NCBI GenBank assembly: GCA_039990395.1 | Contig: JBDXFZ010000041.1 | Location: 372,001 to 436,000 of the forward strand | DNA from: CALINF01 sp039990395 | GTDB taxonomy: Bacteria; Pseudomonadota; Gammaproteobacteria; Pseudomonadales; Halieaceae | Direction: 5' to 3' | Length of the DNA stretch: 64,000 nt | Part shown: in pieces, positions 55,846 through 64,000 of the stretch | Numbering within the stretch: position 1 is the first letter of the stretch | Layout: every line of letters starts with the position of its first letter | Made by a program: the position numbers and the translations under genes | The notes under the pieces: generated by a model | Told to the model about the DNA's origin: nothing | The model's input: only the letters and a program-made list of their open reading frames with translations | The model's database searches: none

Positions 55846-57044
55846 AGGATGTTTTTATCTACGACGCCATCCGTACCGCCCGAACCAAAGCCAAGACCAG
55901 CGGTGGCCTACACAATCTGACGCCACAGGAGCTGCTGCGCCAGCTTTACCATCACCTTGAAACTCGCGTGGGGCTAGACCCCAATCTGGTTGATGAAGTC
56001 ATTCTCGGCTGTGTTACCCAACACGGTGAGCAAGCGGCGAACATTGCCAGAACCTCGGTACTCTATGCCGGCTGGCCCGATACATTGCCTGGACTCGCCG
56101 TTAATCGCTTTTGCTCATCCAGCGTCGACGCAATCAGCATCGGTGCCCTTAAAATTGCGGCGGGGCAGGCCCAGGCTGTCGTCGCTGGCGGCGTTGAGAT
56201 GATGTCGCGTGTGCCGCTGCTGTCCGATCAGGCGCGTATTTTCACTGACCCTCAGTTCGCTGCGCAATGTCATATGCTGCTCATGGGTAGCGGCGCCGAT
56301 CTCATTGCGACAAGGTGCGGTGCCACTCGAACCCAGATAGATGCGGTAGCCTTGCAGAGTCAGCAACGAGCCTACCGAGCACAACAGGAAGGACGTTTTA
56401 CTTCACTGGTAAGCATTAGCAACGAAGAACGCGGCGAATCAATCATGCACGATGAGTGCATCCGGCCAGAACTAACCATGGAAGATCTGGACGCGCTACC
56501 GGCGGCATTTGCAGGCATTGGCGCAGCCGGTGCTGATAAGCTGCAACTGCAGGCCTATGACGAACTCGAGCAAATAGAACACGTACATACAGCGGGCAAC
56601 TCGCCTGCCATGTGCGACGGAGCTGCAACAGTTCTGCTTGGAAATGCTGAACTGGGAACCGCACTGGGGCTTACACCGCGAGCCAGATTGGTGGCTGCCA
56701 AAACCGCCTGCGCGGAGCCATTAGAGGTCTTGTCGGGCTGTATCACAGCAACCCAGGCGCTACTGTCTGAGCAGAAACTCACCCAGTCAGATGTCGATCT
56801 GTTTGAACTTCACGAGGCGTTCGCCGCGACGATCATCAAGGCAGAGCAAACACTGGGCATCTCCAGTGACAGACTCAATGTGAACGGTGGTGTGATTGCA
56901 CTAGGTCATCCCATGGGTGCTACGGGGGCAATGATGACGGGTTCGCTACTCGACGAGCTTGAACGATCTTCTCTGACGCGGGGCTTGATCGCTGCCAGCG
57001 GCGCGGGCGGCAGTGGCAGTGCTCTACTACTTGAGCGCTGCTGA
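55842..57044 (+). CDS. Acetyl-CoA C-acyltransferase (thiolase), atypical second cysteine
   Basis: The 400-residue protein is a thiolase: Cys nucleophile in NRFCSSSVDA and HEAFAAT plus GHPMGATG for the His positions. The usual C-terminal catalytic Cys of the CxGGG motif is absent: the C-terminal segment reads AASGAGGSGSA, with Ser at the aligned place. This may change the reaction or rate. The start is a GTG four bases inside the preceding gene, so the two thiolases are co-translated and may work as a pair. Confidence 0.82.
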   Translation: MKDVFIYDAIRTARTKAKTSGGLHNLTPQELLRQLYHHLETRVGLDPNLVDEVILGCVTQHGEQAANIARTSVLYAGWPDTLPGLAVNRFCSSSVDAISIGALKIAAGQAQAVVAGGVEMMSRVPLLSDQARIFTDPQFAAQCHMLLMGSGADLIATRCGATRTQIDAVALQSQQRAYRAQQEGRFTSLVSISNEERGESIMHDECIRPELTMEDLDALPAAFAGIGAAGADKLQLQAYDELEQIEHVHTAGNSPAMCDGAATVLLGNAELGTALGLTPRARLVAAKTACAEPLEVLSGCITATQALLSEQKLTQSDVDLFELHEAFAATIIKAEQTLGISSDRLNVNGGVIALGHPMGATGAMMTGSLLDELERSSLTRGLIAASGAGGSGSALLLERC

Positions 57045-57061
57045 AATGCGCGGGCGCTGGA

Positions 57062-58249
57062 CTACAGTCCTACGCTAGTGCCTACAACTTCAGGCTCAGA
57101 AACAGCAGAGGCACGTTCGTAGTCTGTCTCTGGAACTTCCTGAGCCAGAGTGCGCTGCAGATAACGCTGGGCTGCACTGCGTATGCGCTCATCAGCACCG
57201 AGCTGCGCCTGAAAAAAAGCCGTCACAACCACCTGTGCGATCATCTGCTGCCGAAGTACATTCAGCGCCTGGGGTAACGGATCCATCACACACAGGTCAT
57301 TGGGAAAGTCGGCATCTACGCCTTGCTCCGCCCCACCCAGAATCTCACCCCAATCCACGCTCTGCCCTGAATCTATGTTGCGCAGTACGACAGCACATCC
57401 CAATGAATCCGGATTATTCATCCATCTCAAACTGGCGGCGGGCCCTGCAAATGCGGTATGCGAGCCATTGCGCACGGTCACCAGCTCTGCACCGGCCTTT
57501 TTCTGAACAACGGGCGCCGCATTGGTTTGATACGGTACCAGCGCATCAATGTTACCCGCCAACATCATGAAAGGCGCATCCGTGGTGGTGAAAAAATGCG
57601 GGGTGAACTGAGCCGTCGGACCAGCAATCGATAATGCAGCATTGATTCGAGAATCACGCATATCCGCATGATACGTCACTAGCGTTGTTGTCATACCACC
57701 TAGAGAAATACCCGTAGCGCCAATTCGCTTGGGATCAATCATCCCGGCCAGCATATGGCCTTCTGTACTGTTTTGCTCGAGCACGCGATCAATCATATAG
57801 CTTATATCCGCAGGCTGATTCACCACATCTTCGACTGCAGGCCCACCAGGCGCGGAGAAGCTGGTCAGGGGATAGTCGGCCGCCACCACGACATAGCCAT
57901 GGCTGGCTAGATGTTCTGCAAGGTAAGTACCGCCCTTACGGGTTGAGGTAAAACCATGGCTATACATAACCAGTGGATAGGGGCCTTGGGCGCTGGACGC
58001 AGGGTGCCAGACCGTGGCTTCTAGCCGACGCCCTGCACTGCCAGCAAAATCACCATTGGGGTTGGTGTTGCGGGAAGTGTCGATAAAGAGTTCTTCATGC
58101 GAGTGCACCTCGAATGGACCGGGGTTAAGCCGCGCGGCGCTTTCACTACCGATGGGGAATGACGAGGGTTGCTTACCCCACAGCAAAAATGCACCTGAGC
58201 CTGCAACAAGCATCACTACTACAAGCAATAACCACAGCAATTTTTTCAC
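57062..58249 (-). CDS. Secreted or membrane-anchored alpha/beta hydrolase
   Basis: The 395-residue protein has an N-terminal membrane or signal helix (about 3-23) and an alpha/beta hydrolase fold with a nucleophile elbow GISLGG. The oxyanion region is MYSHGFTSTRKGG, and a His is placed in RNGSHTAF. It resembles the platelet-activating-factor acetylhydrolase/dienelactone hydrolase group. An ester or lipid substrate is likely but unknown. Confidence 0.78.
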   Translation of the reverse strand: MKKLLWLLLVVVMLVAGSGAFLLWGKQPSSFPIGSESAARLNPGPFEVHSHEELFIDTSRNTNPNGDFAGSAGRRLEATVWHPASSAQGPYPLVMYSHGFTSTRKGGTYLAEHLASHGYVVVAADYPLTSFSAPGGPAVEDVVNQPADISYMIDRVLEQNSTEGHMLAGMIDPKRIGATGISLGGMTTTLVTYHADMRDSRINAALSIAGPTAQFTPHFFTTTDAPFMMLAGNIDALVPYQTNAAPVVQKKAGAELVTVRNGSHTAFAGPAASLRWMNNPDSLGCAVVLRNIDSGQSVDWGEILGGAEQGVDADFPNDLCVMDPLPQALNVLRQQMIAQVVVTAFFQAQLGADERIRSAAQRYLQRTLAQEVPETDYERASAVSEPEVVGTSVGL

Positions 58250-58339
58250 GACACGACCTCAAGCCAAACCGATTGACGAAGCGCTCGATTATTCATCTGC
58301 CGCCTGCGAAAGCAAGCTCGCGGTTAGATCCAATCGTTA

Positions 58340-59527
58340 TTAACTGCTCAGGGGAAGATTAAGCTTAGCCAGCACCTGCTCCGTGTGCTCTCCGAGCATA
58401 GGCGGCGGGCGGCGGTCATCAACCGGCGTACGAGACAGCTTAATCGGGCTGCCAACAAGTTCAAGTTCAGGATTGAGAGGATGCGGCACCTGCACGCGCA
58501 TTTGCCTTGCAGCGAGCTGCGGCTCATCGAACACCTCTGCCACCGAATTGATCGGCCCGGCGGGTACACTGACCGCTTCCAGTCGATCTATCCACTCCTG
58601 CTTGGAATGCTCCAACATCTTCGCTTGCAAAGGCGGTATCAATTCCTCCCGATGTTCCACGCGCTTGCGGTTCGTTGCAAACCGGGTGTCATCCGCCAAC
58701 TCCGGCAGCCCAAGCTCTGCCACAAAACGACGAAACTGCGCGTCATTACCCACAGCTACGATCAAATGTCCGTCTGCACAGACAAAAGACTGATAAGGCA
58801 CCACATTAGGGTGCGCGTTCCCCAGCCGTGTGGGATTCATGCCACCCACAAGATAATTGGTCGCCTGATTCGCTAGGGTCGCGGCCGTGACATCGAGTAG
58901 CGCCAGATCAACGTGCTGCCCCAAACCTGATTGCTCACGCTCGGCAAGCGCTGCAAGAACACCGATCGCGGCATACAGGCCTGTCATGATATCTGTGAGC
59001 GCCACTCCCACTTTTTGCGGGCCGGCGCCTGGTTCACCGTCTTTCTCGCCAGTAACACTCATCAAGCCGCCCATGGCCTGCACAAGAAAATCGTAGCCGG
59101 GCCTGTCTTTCAGCGGACCGTTCTGGCCAAAACCTGTAATAGAGCAGTACACCAACCGGGGGTTGAGCTCGGCTAACGAGGGGTAGTCCAAACCAAAACT
59201 CGCAGCACCGCCTACCTTGAAGTTTTCGATAAGAATATCGCTGTCGGCTGCGAGTTGGCGGATGATCTCCTGGCCCTCGGGGGTTTTCATATCAATGGCA
59301 ACCGATTGTTTACCGCGGTTGGTACAAAGATAGTAGGCCGACTCCGATGTGGGTTCACCGTCGCTATCGGACATGAATGGAGGACCCCAGGCGCGAGTGT
59401 CATCACCGTGCCCGGGGCGCTCTACTTTAATAACTTCAGCGCCTAAGTCCGCCAGAATCTGGCTTGCCCAGGGACCCGCCAGCACACGAGAAAGATCGAG
59501 CACACGAATGTGCGACAGCGCACCCAC
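58340..59527 (-). CDS. Family III CoA transferase (CaiB/BaiF)
   Basis: The 395-residue protein opens with VLDLSRVLAGPWASQ and has the catalytic Asp in VALTDIMTGLYA. Such enzymes exchange CoA between carboxylic acids. It starts two bases after the gcdH stop. Together the genes fit glutarate activation (glutarate CoA-transferase) then oxidation; other acids remain possible. Confidence 0.9.
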   Translation of the reverse strand: MGALSHIRVLDLSRVLAGPWASQILADLGAEVIKVERPGHGDDTRAWGPPFMSDSDGEPTSESAYYLCTNRGKQSVAIDMKTPEGQEIIRQLAADSDILIENFKVGGAASFGLDYPSLAELNPRLVYCSITGFGQNGPLKDRPGYDFLVQAMGGLMSVTGEKDGEPGAGPQKVGVALTDIMTGLYAAIGVLAALAEREQSGLGQHVDLALLDVTAATLANQATNYLVGGMNPTRLGNAHPNVVPYQSFVCADGHLIVAVGNDAQFRRFVAELGLPELADDTRFATNRKRVEHREELIPPLQAKMLEHSKQEWIDRLEAVSVPAGPINSVAEVFDEPQLAARQMRVQVPHPLNPELELVGSPIKLSRTPVDDRRPPPMLGEHTEQVLAKLNLPLSS

Positions 59528-59529
59528 TG

Positions 59530-60714
59530 TTAAAACGCCGGGATATCAGTTTGGGTCCGGCCCAGAATCAGCGCATGTACGTCGTGCGTACCCTCGTAGG
59601 TATTAACCACTTCCAGATTCACCATATGGCGCATCACGGGGTACTCATCGGAGATGCCATTCCCGCCGAGCATATCCCGCGCCGCGCGCGCGATATCAAG
59701 TGCCTTGCCGCAAGAGTTACGTTTGATCAACGAAATTAGCTCCGGCGCGATTTTGCCGGCGTCCATCAGTTCGCCTGCTCGATGGCAGCCCTGCAACCCC
59801 AAACTTATCTCGGTTTGCATATCTGCCAGTTTTAACTGGACTAACTGCTTGGAGGCGAGCGGCCGACCAAACTGGGTGCGTTCAAGGGTGTAGTTAAGTG
59901 CCGCGTGCCAGCAGGCTTCTGCTGCGCCCAGCGCGCCCCAGGCAATGCCATAGCGCGCATTGTTAAGACAGCCGAATGGCCCTTTGAGGCCTTCCACATC
60001 GGGGAGCAAATGTTCCTCCGAGACAAACACCTCCTGCATCACGATTTCACCGGTGATAGATGCACGCAGCGCAAGCTTCCCTTCGATTTTCGGAGCACTC
60101 AGACCGGGCATGCCCTTCTCAAGCACAAAGCCGCGAATCTTGTCGTCATCGGTCTTGGCCCAGACCACAAACACATCGGCAATGGGGCTGTTGCTGATCC
60201 ACATCTTCGCCCCAGTGATGCTATAGCCGCCATCAACACTGCGTGCGCGCGTAACCATGCCACCAGGGTCCGAACCGTGATCTGGCTCGGTTAAGCCAAA
60301 GCAACCAATCCACTCGCCGGTAGCGAGTTTAGGCAGATACTTTTCACGCTGGGCCTCAGTGCCATACGCGTAAATCGGGTACATCACCAACGACGATTGC
60401 ACACTCATCATCGAGCGATAGCCAGAATCCACACGCTCCACTTCGCGGGCTATCAAGCCGTAGCTTACATAGTCAACTCCCGGGCAACCGTAGCCCTCGA
60501 TGGTTGAGCCCAGCAAACCAAGGGCTCCCATTTCGCGAAAAATTTCCGGGTCAGTCTCTTCTTTACGAAAGGCCTCCTGCAGCCGAGGCTGTAATTGGCC
60601 CTGTGCATATTGACGCGCGCTATCGCGCACCATGCGCTGTTCGTCGGTCAGTTGTTGTTCCAGCAGGAAAGGATCCTGCCAGTCCAGCTTCTGCCATTGC
60701 TTACCTTTACTCAT
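59530..60714 (-). CDS. gcdH: Glutaryl-CoA dehydrogenase
   Basis: The 394-residue acyl-CoA dehydrogenase has the GcdH hallmarks GCFGLTEPDHGSDP and the catalytic Glu in NTYEGTHDVHALILG. It oxidises and decarboxylates glutaryl-CoA to crotonyl-CoA in lysine/tryptophan breakdown. The ATG at 60714 has GGGAG before it. It is divergent from a LysR gene (107-base gap), the usual GcdR-like regulator position. Confidence 0.93.
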   Translation of the reverse strand: MSKGKQWQKLDWQDPFLLEQQLTDEQRMVRDSARQYAQGQLQPRLQEAFRKEETDPEIFREMGALGLLGSTIEGYGCPGVDYVSYGLIAREVERVDSGYRSMMSVQSSLVMYPIYAYGTEAQREKYLPKLATGEWIGCFGLTEPDHGSDPGGMVTRARSVDGGYSITGAKMWISNSPIADVFVVWAKTDDDKIRGFVLEKGMPGLSAPKIEGKLALRASITGEIVMQEVFVSEEHLLPDVEGLKGPFGCLNNARYGIAWGALGAAEACWHAALNYTLERTQFGRPLASKQLVQLKLADMQTEISLGLQGCHRAGELMDAGKIAPELISLIKRNSCGKALDIARAARDMLGGNGISDEYPVMRHMVNLEVVNTYEGTHDVHALILGRTQTDIPAF

Positions 60715-60771
60715 GATCACTCCCGATATCGCGCATAAACAGACACGCACAGTAACAAAGCCTGTCACATT

Positions 60772-60793
60772 GATAAAATATATGTTTTCTATC
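60772..60793. promoter_or_regulatory. Palindromic AT-rich candidate LysR-type operator
   Basis: GATAAAATATATGTTTTCTATC is an imperfect inverted repeat with T-N11-A spacing, midway between gcdH and the divergent LysR gene, the standard location for a LysR-type binding site. Confidence 0.45.
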
Positions 60794-60821
60794 ATTCGGA
60801 TATTTTTTGTATATTAGAAAC

Positions 60822-61691
60822 ATGGACTTTCGCAAATTAGAGATTTTCGCCGCGGTAGCTGACAATCACAGCTTCAGCCGTGCCGCGCATCAGCTACACA
60901 TGGCTCAACCGGCCGTGAGCATCGCAGTACGCAAGCTTGAGGAATCGCTGGGGCTTAAGCTGTTGGATCGATCAGGTCGTGATGTCATGCTGACCGCCGA
61001 AGGCGAGGAGGTACTGCGCAGAACCCGGCGCATCCTGCAGGAGTCCTCTGAGCTGCTCGCTACAAGCTCCTCTCTGCGAAACCTGATACAGGGTGAACTG
61101 AATATTGCGTGCCCATCCATGTTGGCCACCTATTATCTGCCCGACCTGCTGTCTGCCTTCCTCAATGAGCACAGCGGCTTGAGTGCCGCCGTCACACAGG
61201 CAGGCACAGAAAGAGTGGAAACCCTGCTGCTCGAAGATAAAGTGGAGATAGGTGTTACCCACCGCACCCAGCATTCTGATGAACTCGACCTGATACCCCT
61301 TGTGCGTGAAAAAATGGTGCTTTGCGTTGCCGCGAATCACCCCTGGGCCAAACGGAAATCCGTCACTATCCAAGATCTGCACGACCAGCCCATGGTGCTG
61401 TATGAAAGCGGTTACTTTATTCGTAGCAAGCTGGACGCACTTTGCCGCGACACCGACACCACACTGAACCTGCGCCTGCAAACCAATTTCCTGCCGCTAT
61501 TGATGCGCATGGTAAAACAGGGTGTAGGCATGACCGTCGGTTTGCAGATGCTTGCAGACCAGGAGCCGGGTATTGCGGGCATTCCCATCCTGGGTGATAC
61601 ATCCGTTGACATGGCGCTTGCCAAACGTAAGGGACGAGCGATCTCACGCGCCAATCAAGCATTTTTAGATTGGGTGGCAATCACGCTATGA
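60822..61691 (+). CDS. LysR-family transcriptional regulator
   Basis: The 289-residue protein has the N-terminal LysR helix-turn-helix (SFSRAAHQLHMAQPAVSIAVRKLEESLG) and a periplasmic-binding-like effector domain. Its divergent position next to gcdH makes it the likely regulator of glutarate metabolism. The ATG at 60822 matches family starts; an upstream in-frame codon at 60807 is less likely. Confidence 0.88.
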   Translation: MDFRKLEIFAAVADNHSFSRAAHQLHMAQPAVSIAVRKLEESLGLKLLDRSGRDVMLTAEGEEVLRRTRRILQESSELLATSSSLRNLIQGELNIACPSMLATYYLPDLLSAFLNEHSGLSAAVTQAGTERVETLLLEDKVEIGVTHRTQHSDELDLIPLVREKMVLCVAANHPWAKRKSVTIQDLHDQPMVLYESGYFIRSKLDALCRDTDTTLNLRLQTNFLPLLMRMVKQGVGMTVGLQMLADQEPGIAGIPILGDTSVDMALAKRKGRAISRANQAFLDWVAITL

Positions 61692-61744
61692 TGACGATCC
61701 TGTGGCGACACGCCCTATTCCCAAAAACAATTTAGCCTTGAACT

Positions 61745-62593
61745 ATGCCTGACCTCGCCTCCTACGCCAGCTATAGCCAACACTTGGCCAGACTCATCCC
61801 GTTGGTGGGCCAGGAAGGTTTTGCCGAGCAGCTTATAGCAACGCTAAAAGCGGTTATCCCCATTGATGATGCCACCGTCATCGTGTATCCGCGCGGTGCC
61901 ATGCCTATAATTGAATACTTTGAGGAACCGGCGGCCCCAGGTACGTCAACGCTGGACCGCTTCGTGAAAGGTGCATTCCTGCTGGATCCTTACTACCTCG
62001 CCGCCGAGCGAGATCAGAACTTCGGGGTTTTCCGTTTGCGCGACTTGTCTCCCACCGGCTTCAAGGACTCCGAGTATTATCAGAACTGGTATCGCAATTG
62101 CGGCTACCGCGACGAATGCGGCTATGTGTTTCCCGTAATGGAAGACGGCTTCATCAATATCGCGCTGGGAAAAATCACCCCGCGTACCCGCTTTTCTGCA
62201 ACCCAGTTCGCCATTTTGGCAGCGATCGCGCCCACTATCGAAGTCCTTTGTCAGCAGCATTGGGCATCACACACCTCCAGCGCGGCATCACAGAATCTGC
62301 GAGCGCAGTTGCATGGCGCTCTCACTGCCTTCGGTTCCAGTTTGTTGACCGAGCGCGAAGCCCAAGTGATCAACCTTGTGCTACACGGTCACAGCACCAA
62401 GACAGTTGCAGAGAAGCTATCCATCTCAATGGAAACCGTAAAGCTCCACCGCAAGCACGCCTATGCCAAGCTGGAAATCTCCTCACAGGCCGAGCTGTTT
62501 TACCTATTTCTGGATTCCCTGATGAGCGCACAGAACTACGCAGGTGGCGATACCCTTGTAGCCTATATGCAGCCGCCTCTCTCCAGGCAATGA
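61745..62593 (+). CDS. LuxR-type regulator with GAF-like N-terminus
   Basis: The 282-residue protein ends in a LuxR-type helix-turn-helix (LTEREAQVINLVLHGHSTKTVAEKLSISMETVKLH). The first 190 residues look like a GAF-like sensing domain with many aromatics (for example DSEYYQNWYRNCGYRDECGY). No AHL synthase is nearby, and the canonical AHL-binding residues are not evident. It is a solo regulator of unknown signal, 53 bases after the LysR gene. Confidence 0.85.
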   Translation: MPDLASYASYSQHLARLIPLVGQEGFAEQLIATLKAVIPIDDATVIVYPRGAMPIIEYFEEPAAPGTSTLDRFVKGAFLLDPYYLAAERDQNFGVFRLRDLSPTGFKDSEYYQNWYRNCGYRDECGYVFPVMEDGFINIALGKITPRTRFSATQFAILAAIAPTIEVLCQQHWASHTSSAASQNLRAQLHGALTAFGSSLLTEREAQVINLVLHGHSTKTVAEKLSISMETVKLHRKHAYAKLEISSQAELFYLFLDSLMSAQNYAGGDTLVAYMQPPLSRQ

Positions 62594-62666
62594 GCGTATT
62601 GCAGTCACATGGAGCCGCTACGCATATAGCCCCCGAACCCTCGGCACTCAGATAGCAGATTCGACT

Positions 62667-64000
62667 ATGACAAAGCGCTCCCCCGCCAAACAGGCCCCTT
62701 GGATGCAGACTACGTTGAGAGAAGGGTTCAGCCACCTCTCGGCTGGCCGCCTGAATGAGGCTGGCGACTGCTGCAGACGGCTACTGGGCGCAAAGCCTGA
62801 TCTAGTAGAGGCACATTTCCTGGTCGGCTTGATCGCACTGGAACTAAAGCAGACATGGAACGCTGTGCAAGCGTTTGGGTCAGTTACCAAGCTGCAGCCT
62901 GATCACGGCGCGGCGTGGGCCAACCTCGCTCGCCTTTTCGCTCAGGCCGGGCAGCCCGGCAGAGCAGACAAGGCGTTGGCGCAAGCCGTGGCAAATAGCG
63001 ATGACAACCCCATCGTCGACGACCTGATCGGTACTGTCTACGGACTGATGGGAGATCAGCCCGAGGCAGGCAAGTGGATCAGCAAAGCGCTCAACAAAGA
63101 ACCCAAGAGGCTGCAGTTCCTTGTTAATCAAGCCAACAACCAGATGTTTCTGGACCATATGGACGAAGCAGAATCTCTGTTGCACAGAGCACTGGAGGTA
63201 CAGCCCGGCAACCCCAATGCCCATTGGTTGCTCTCCGGCCTGAAAAAGGCCAAAGATCGCAGTCATGTCGTTGAGCTGGAGCGACTCGCACAACAGGAAA
63301 ACCGCAATCCAAAGGGTCTAGCGTTTCTCAACTATGGCTTGGGTAAGGAGCTGGAGGACCTGGAGGATTGGGACAACGCATTTGCCGCTTTCTCCCGCGG
63401 CGCAGCGGCCAGGCGCAGCACCATCGATTTCGATGAACAAGCCGAGATCGAGATGTACGATGCATTCCGCGATACGTTTACCCAGGATTGGATGGCGAAA
63501 GGCAACACGGGGCACGATAGCGCTGCACCGATATTTGTAGTGGGACAGCCCAGAACGGGGACGACACTGGTCGAACGGATCATCACTAGCCATTCCACCG
63601 TTTTCTCGGCAGGAGAGTTGAAACAGTTTGGCCAATGCATACGGAGGCTATCGGACTACAGGGAACCCAAACACCAATCTGCGAAACTAGCGACCCTCGG
63701 GGCCAACATTGAACCAAAACAGCTGGGGGGTGCCTATTTGCAGCTCACCGCCAAGCTAAGAGGCAACCTGCCACGATTCGTCGACAAACTACCACCAAAT
63801 TATCTCTACATTCCCCTGATTCTAAAAGCGTTGCCAAATGCCAAAATCGTGCATCTGCGAAGAAACCCGATGGATGCGTGCTTTGCCAGTTTCAAGCAGC
63901 TATTTGCAGATGCCTACCTGCACTCCTATCAGCAGGAAGAGATGGCGAGGCACCACGCCAGGTATTTTCATTTAATGGCCACTTGGCGTGAACGTTTTGG
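62667..64000 (+). CDS. TPR-sulfotransferase, truncated by the window edge
   Basis: The frame is open from ATG 62667 to the window end (444 residues seen). Residues 15-190 are TPR-like helices (for example LLHRALEVQPGNPNAHWLL). A sulfotransferase domain starts near 290 with the PAPS-binding loop VGQPRTGTTLVERIITSHS and continues with a VHLRRNPMD segment, the 3'-phosphate loop region. Such TPR-sulfotransferase fusions are common in marine bacteria; the acceptor is unknown. The start is weakly supported, and the real C-terminus is missing. Confidence 0.85.
   Translation, partial: MTKRSPAKQAPWMQTTLREGFSHLSAGRLNEAGDCCRRLLGAKPDLVEAHFLVGLIALELKQTWNAVQAFGSVTKLQPDHGAAWANLARLFAQAGQPGRADKALAQAVANSDDNPIVDDLIGTVYGLMGDQPEAGKWISKALNKEPKRLQFLVNQANNQMFLDHMDEAESLLHRALEVQPGNPNAHWLLSGLKKAKDRSHVVELERLAQQENRNPKGLAFLNYGLGKELEDLEDWDNAFAAFSRGAAARRSTIDFDEQAEIEMYDAFRDTFTQDWMAKGNTGHDSAAPIFVVGQPRTGTTLVERIITSHSTVFSAGELKQFGQCIRRLSDYREPKHQSAKLATLGANIEPKQLGGAYLQLTAKLRGNLPRFVDKLPPNYLYIPLILKALPNAKIVHLRRNPMDACFASFKQLFADAYLHSYQQEEMARHHARYFHLMATWRERF

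Overview
This window looks like chromosomal DNA of a free-living, heterotrophic marine gammaproteobacterium. A relative of the Halieaceae/OM60-NOR5 or SAR92-like groups is a guess from gene content and not proven. Supporting features are a green-tuned proteorhodopsin, two carotenoid-oxygenase-family proteins, FadL-type outer membrane protein, many acyl-CoA and thiolase enzymes, SelO, MetY and several exported enzymes. No phage, IS element or CRISPR array is visible. Genes are densely packed on both strands, and only one RNA gene, a tRNA-Val, was found.

Left part (1-9300): the 3' end of an AvtA-like transaminase is followed by a three-gene signalling operon: a LuxO-like sigma-54 response regulator, a stand-alone H-NOX heme sensor, and a hybrid histidine kinase carrying HNOBA, HisKA, HATPase, REC and HPt domains. 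This is a plausible complete NO-to-transcription phosphorelay. Then come an AsmA-family protein, a DASS-type carboxylate transporter and small envelope proteins.

Middle-left (9300-25600): two amidohydrolases, an exported D-2-hydroxyacid dehydrogenase, SelO, a TPR signalling protein, AzlCD, a fused PyrD-PyrK-like dihydroorotate dehydrogenase, a carotenoid oxygenase, MetY, proteorhodopsin and an ArgO-like exporter.

The largest stretch without a gene (25562-26576) holds modular palindromic repeats and a 179-bp tandem duplication that copies the 3' end and terminator of the adjacent tRNA-Val. Beyond it, 26691-30816 is a regulatory island on the minus strand: a PrsW-type intramembrane protease, a single-pass anti-sigma factor, an ECF sigma factor, and an RsbV/RsbW/RsbU-like partner-switching trio.

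Next (30829-36967) are an exported amidohydrolase, a gtrA-gtrB-type surface glycosylation operon and an NhaC-family antiporter. Then follow an exported methyltransferase and SDR, and a glycerolipid cluster: a HAD phosphatase/acyltransferase fusion with a Lys/Ala-rich tail, a PlsB-like acyltransferase and GpsA. After these come PBP7, outer membrane proteins, a Tat-type aldo/keto reductase, an ATP/ADP-translocase-family transporter, an M48 protease and a DUF885 protein.

The right end (52875-64000) holds a second carotenoid oxygenase, two overlapping thiolases, an alpha/beta hydrolase, a glutaryl-CoA module (CaiB-type CoA transferase, GcdH, divergent LysR), a LuxR-type regulator and a truncated TPR-sulfotransferase. 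Start sites were chosen from Shine-Dalgarno spacing, family N-termini and signal peptides. Functions rest on motif recognition and were not confirmed by any database search.
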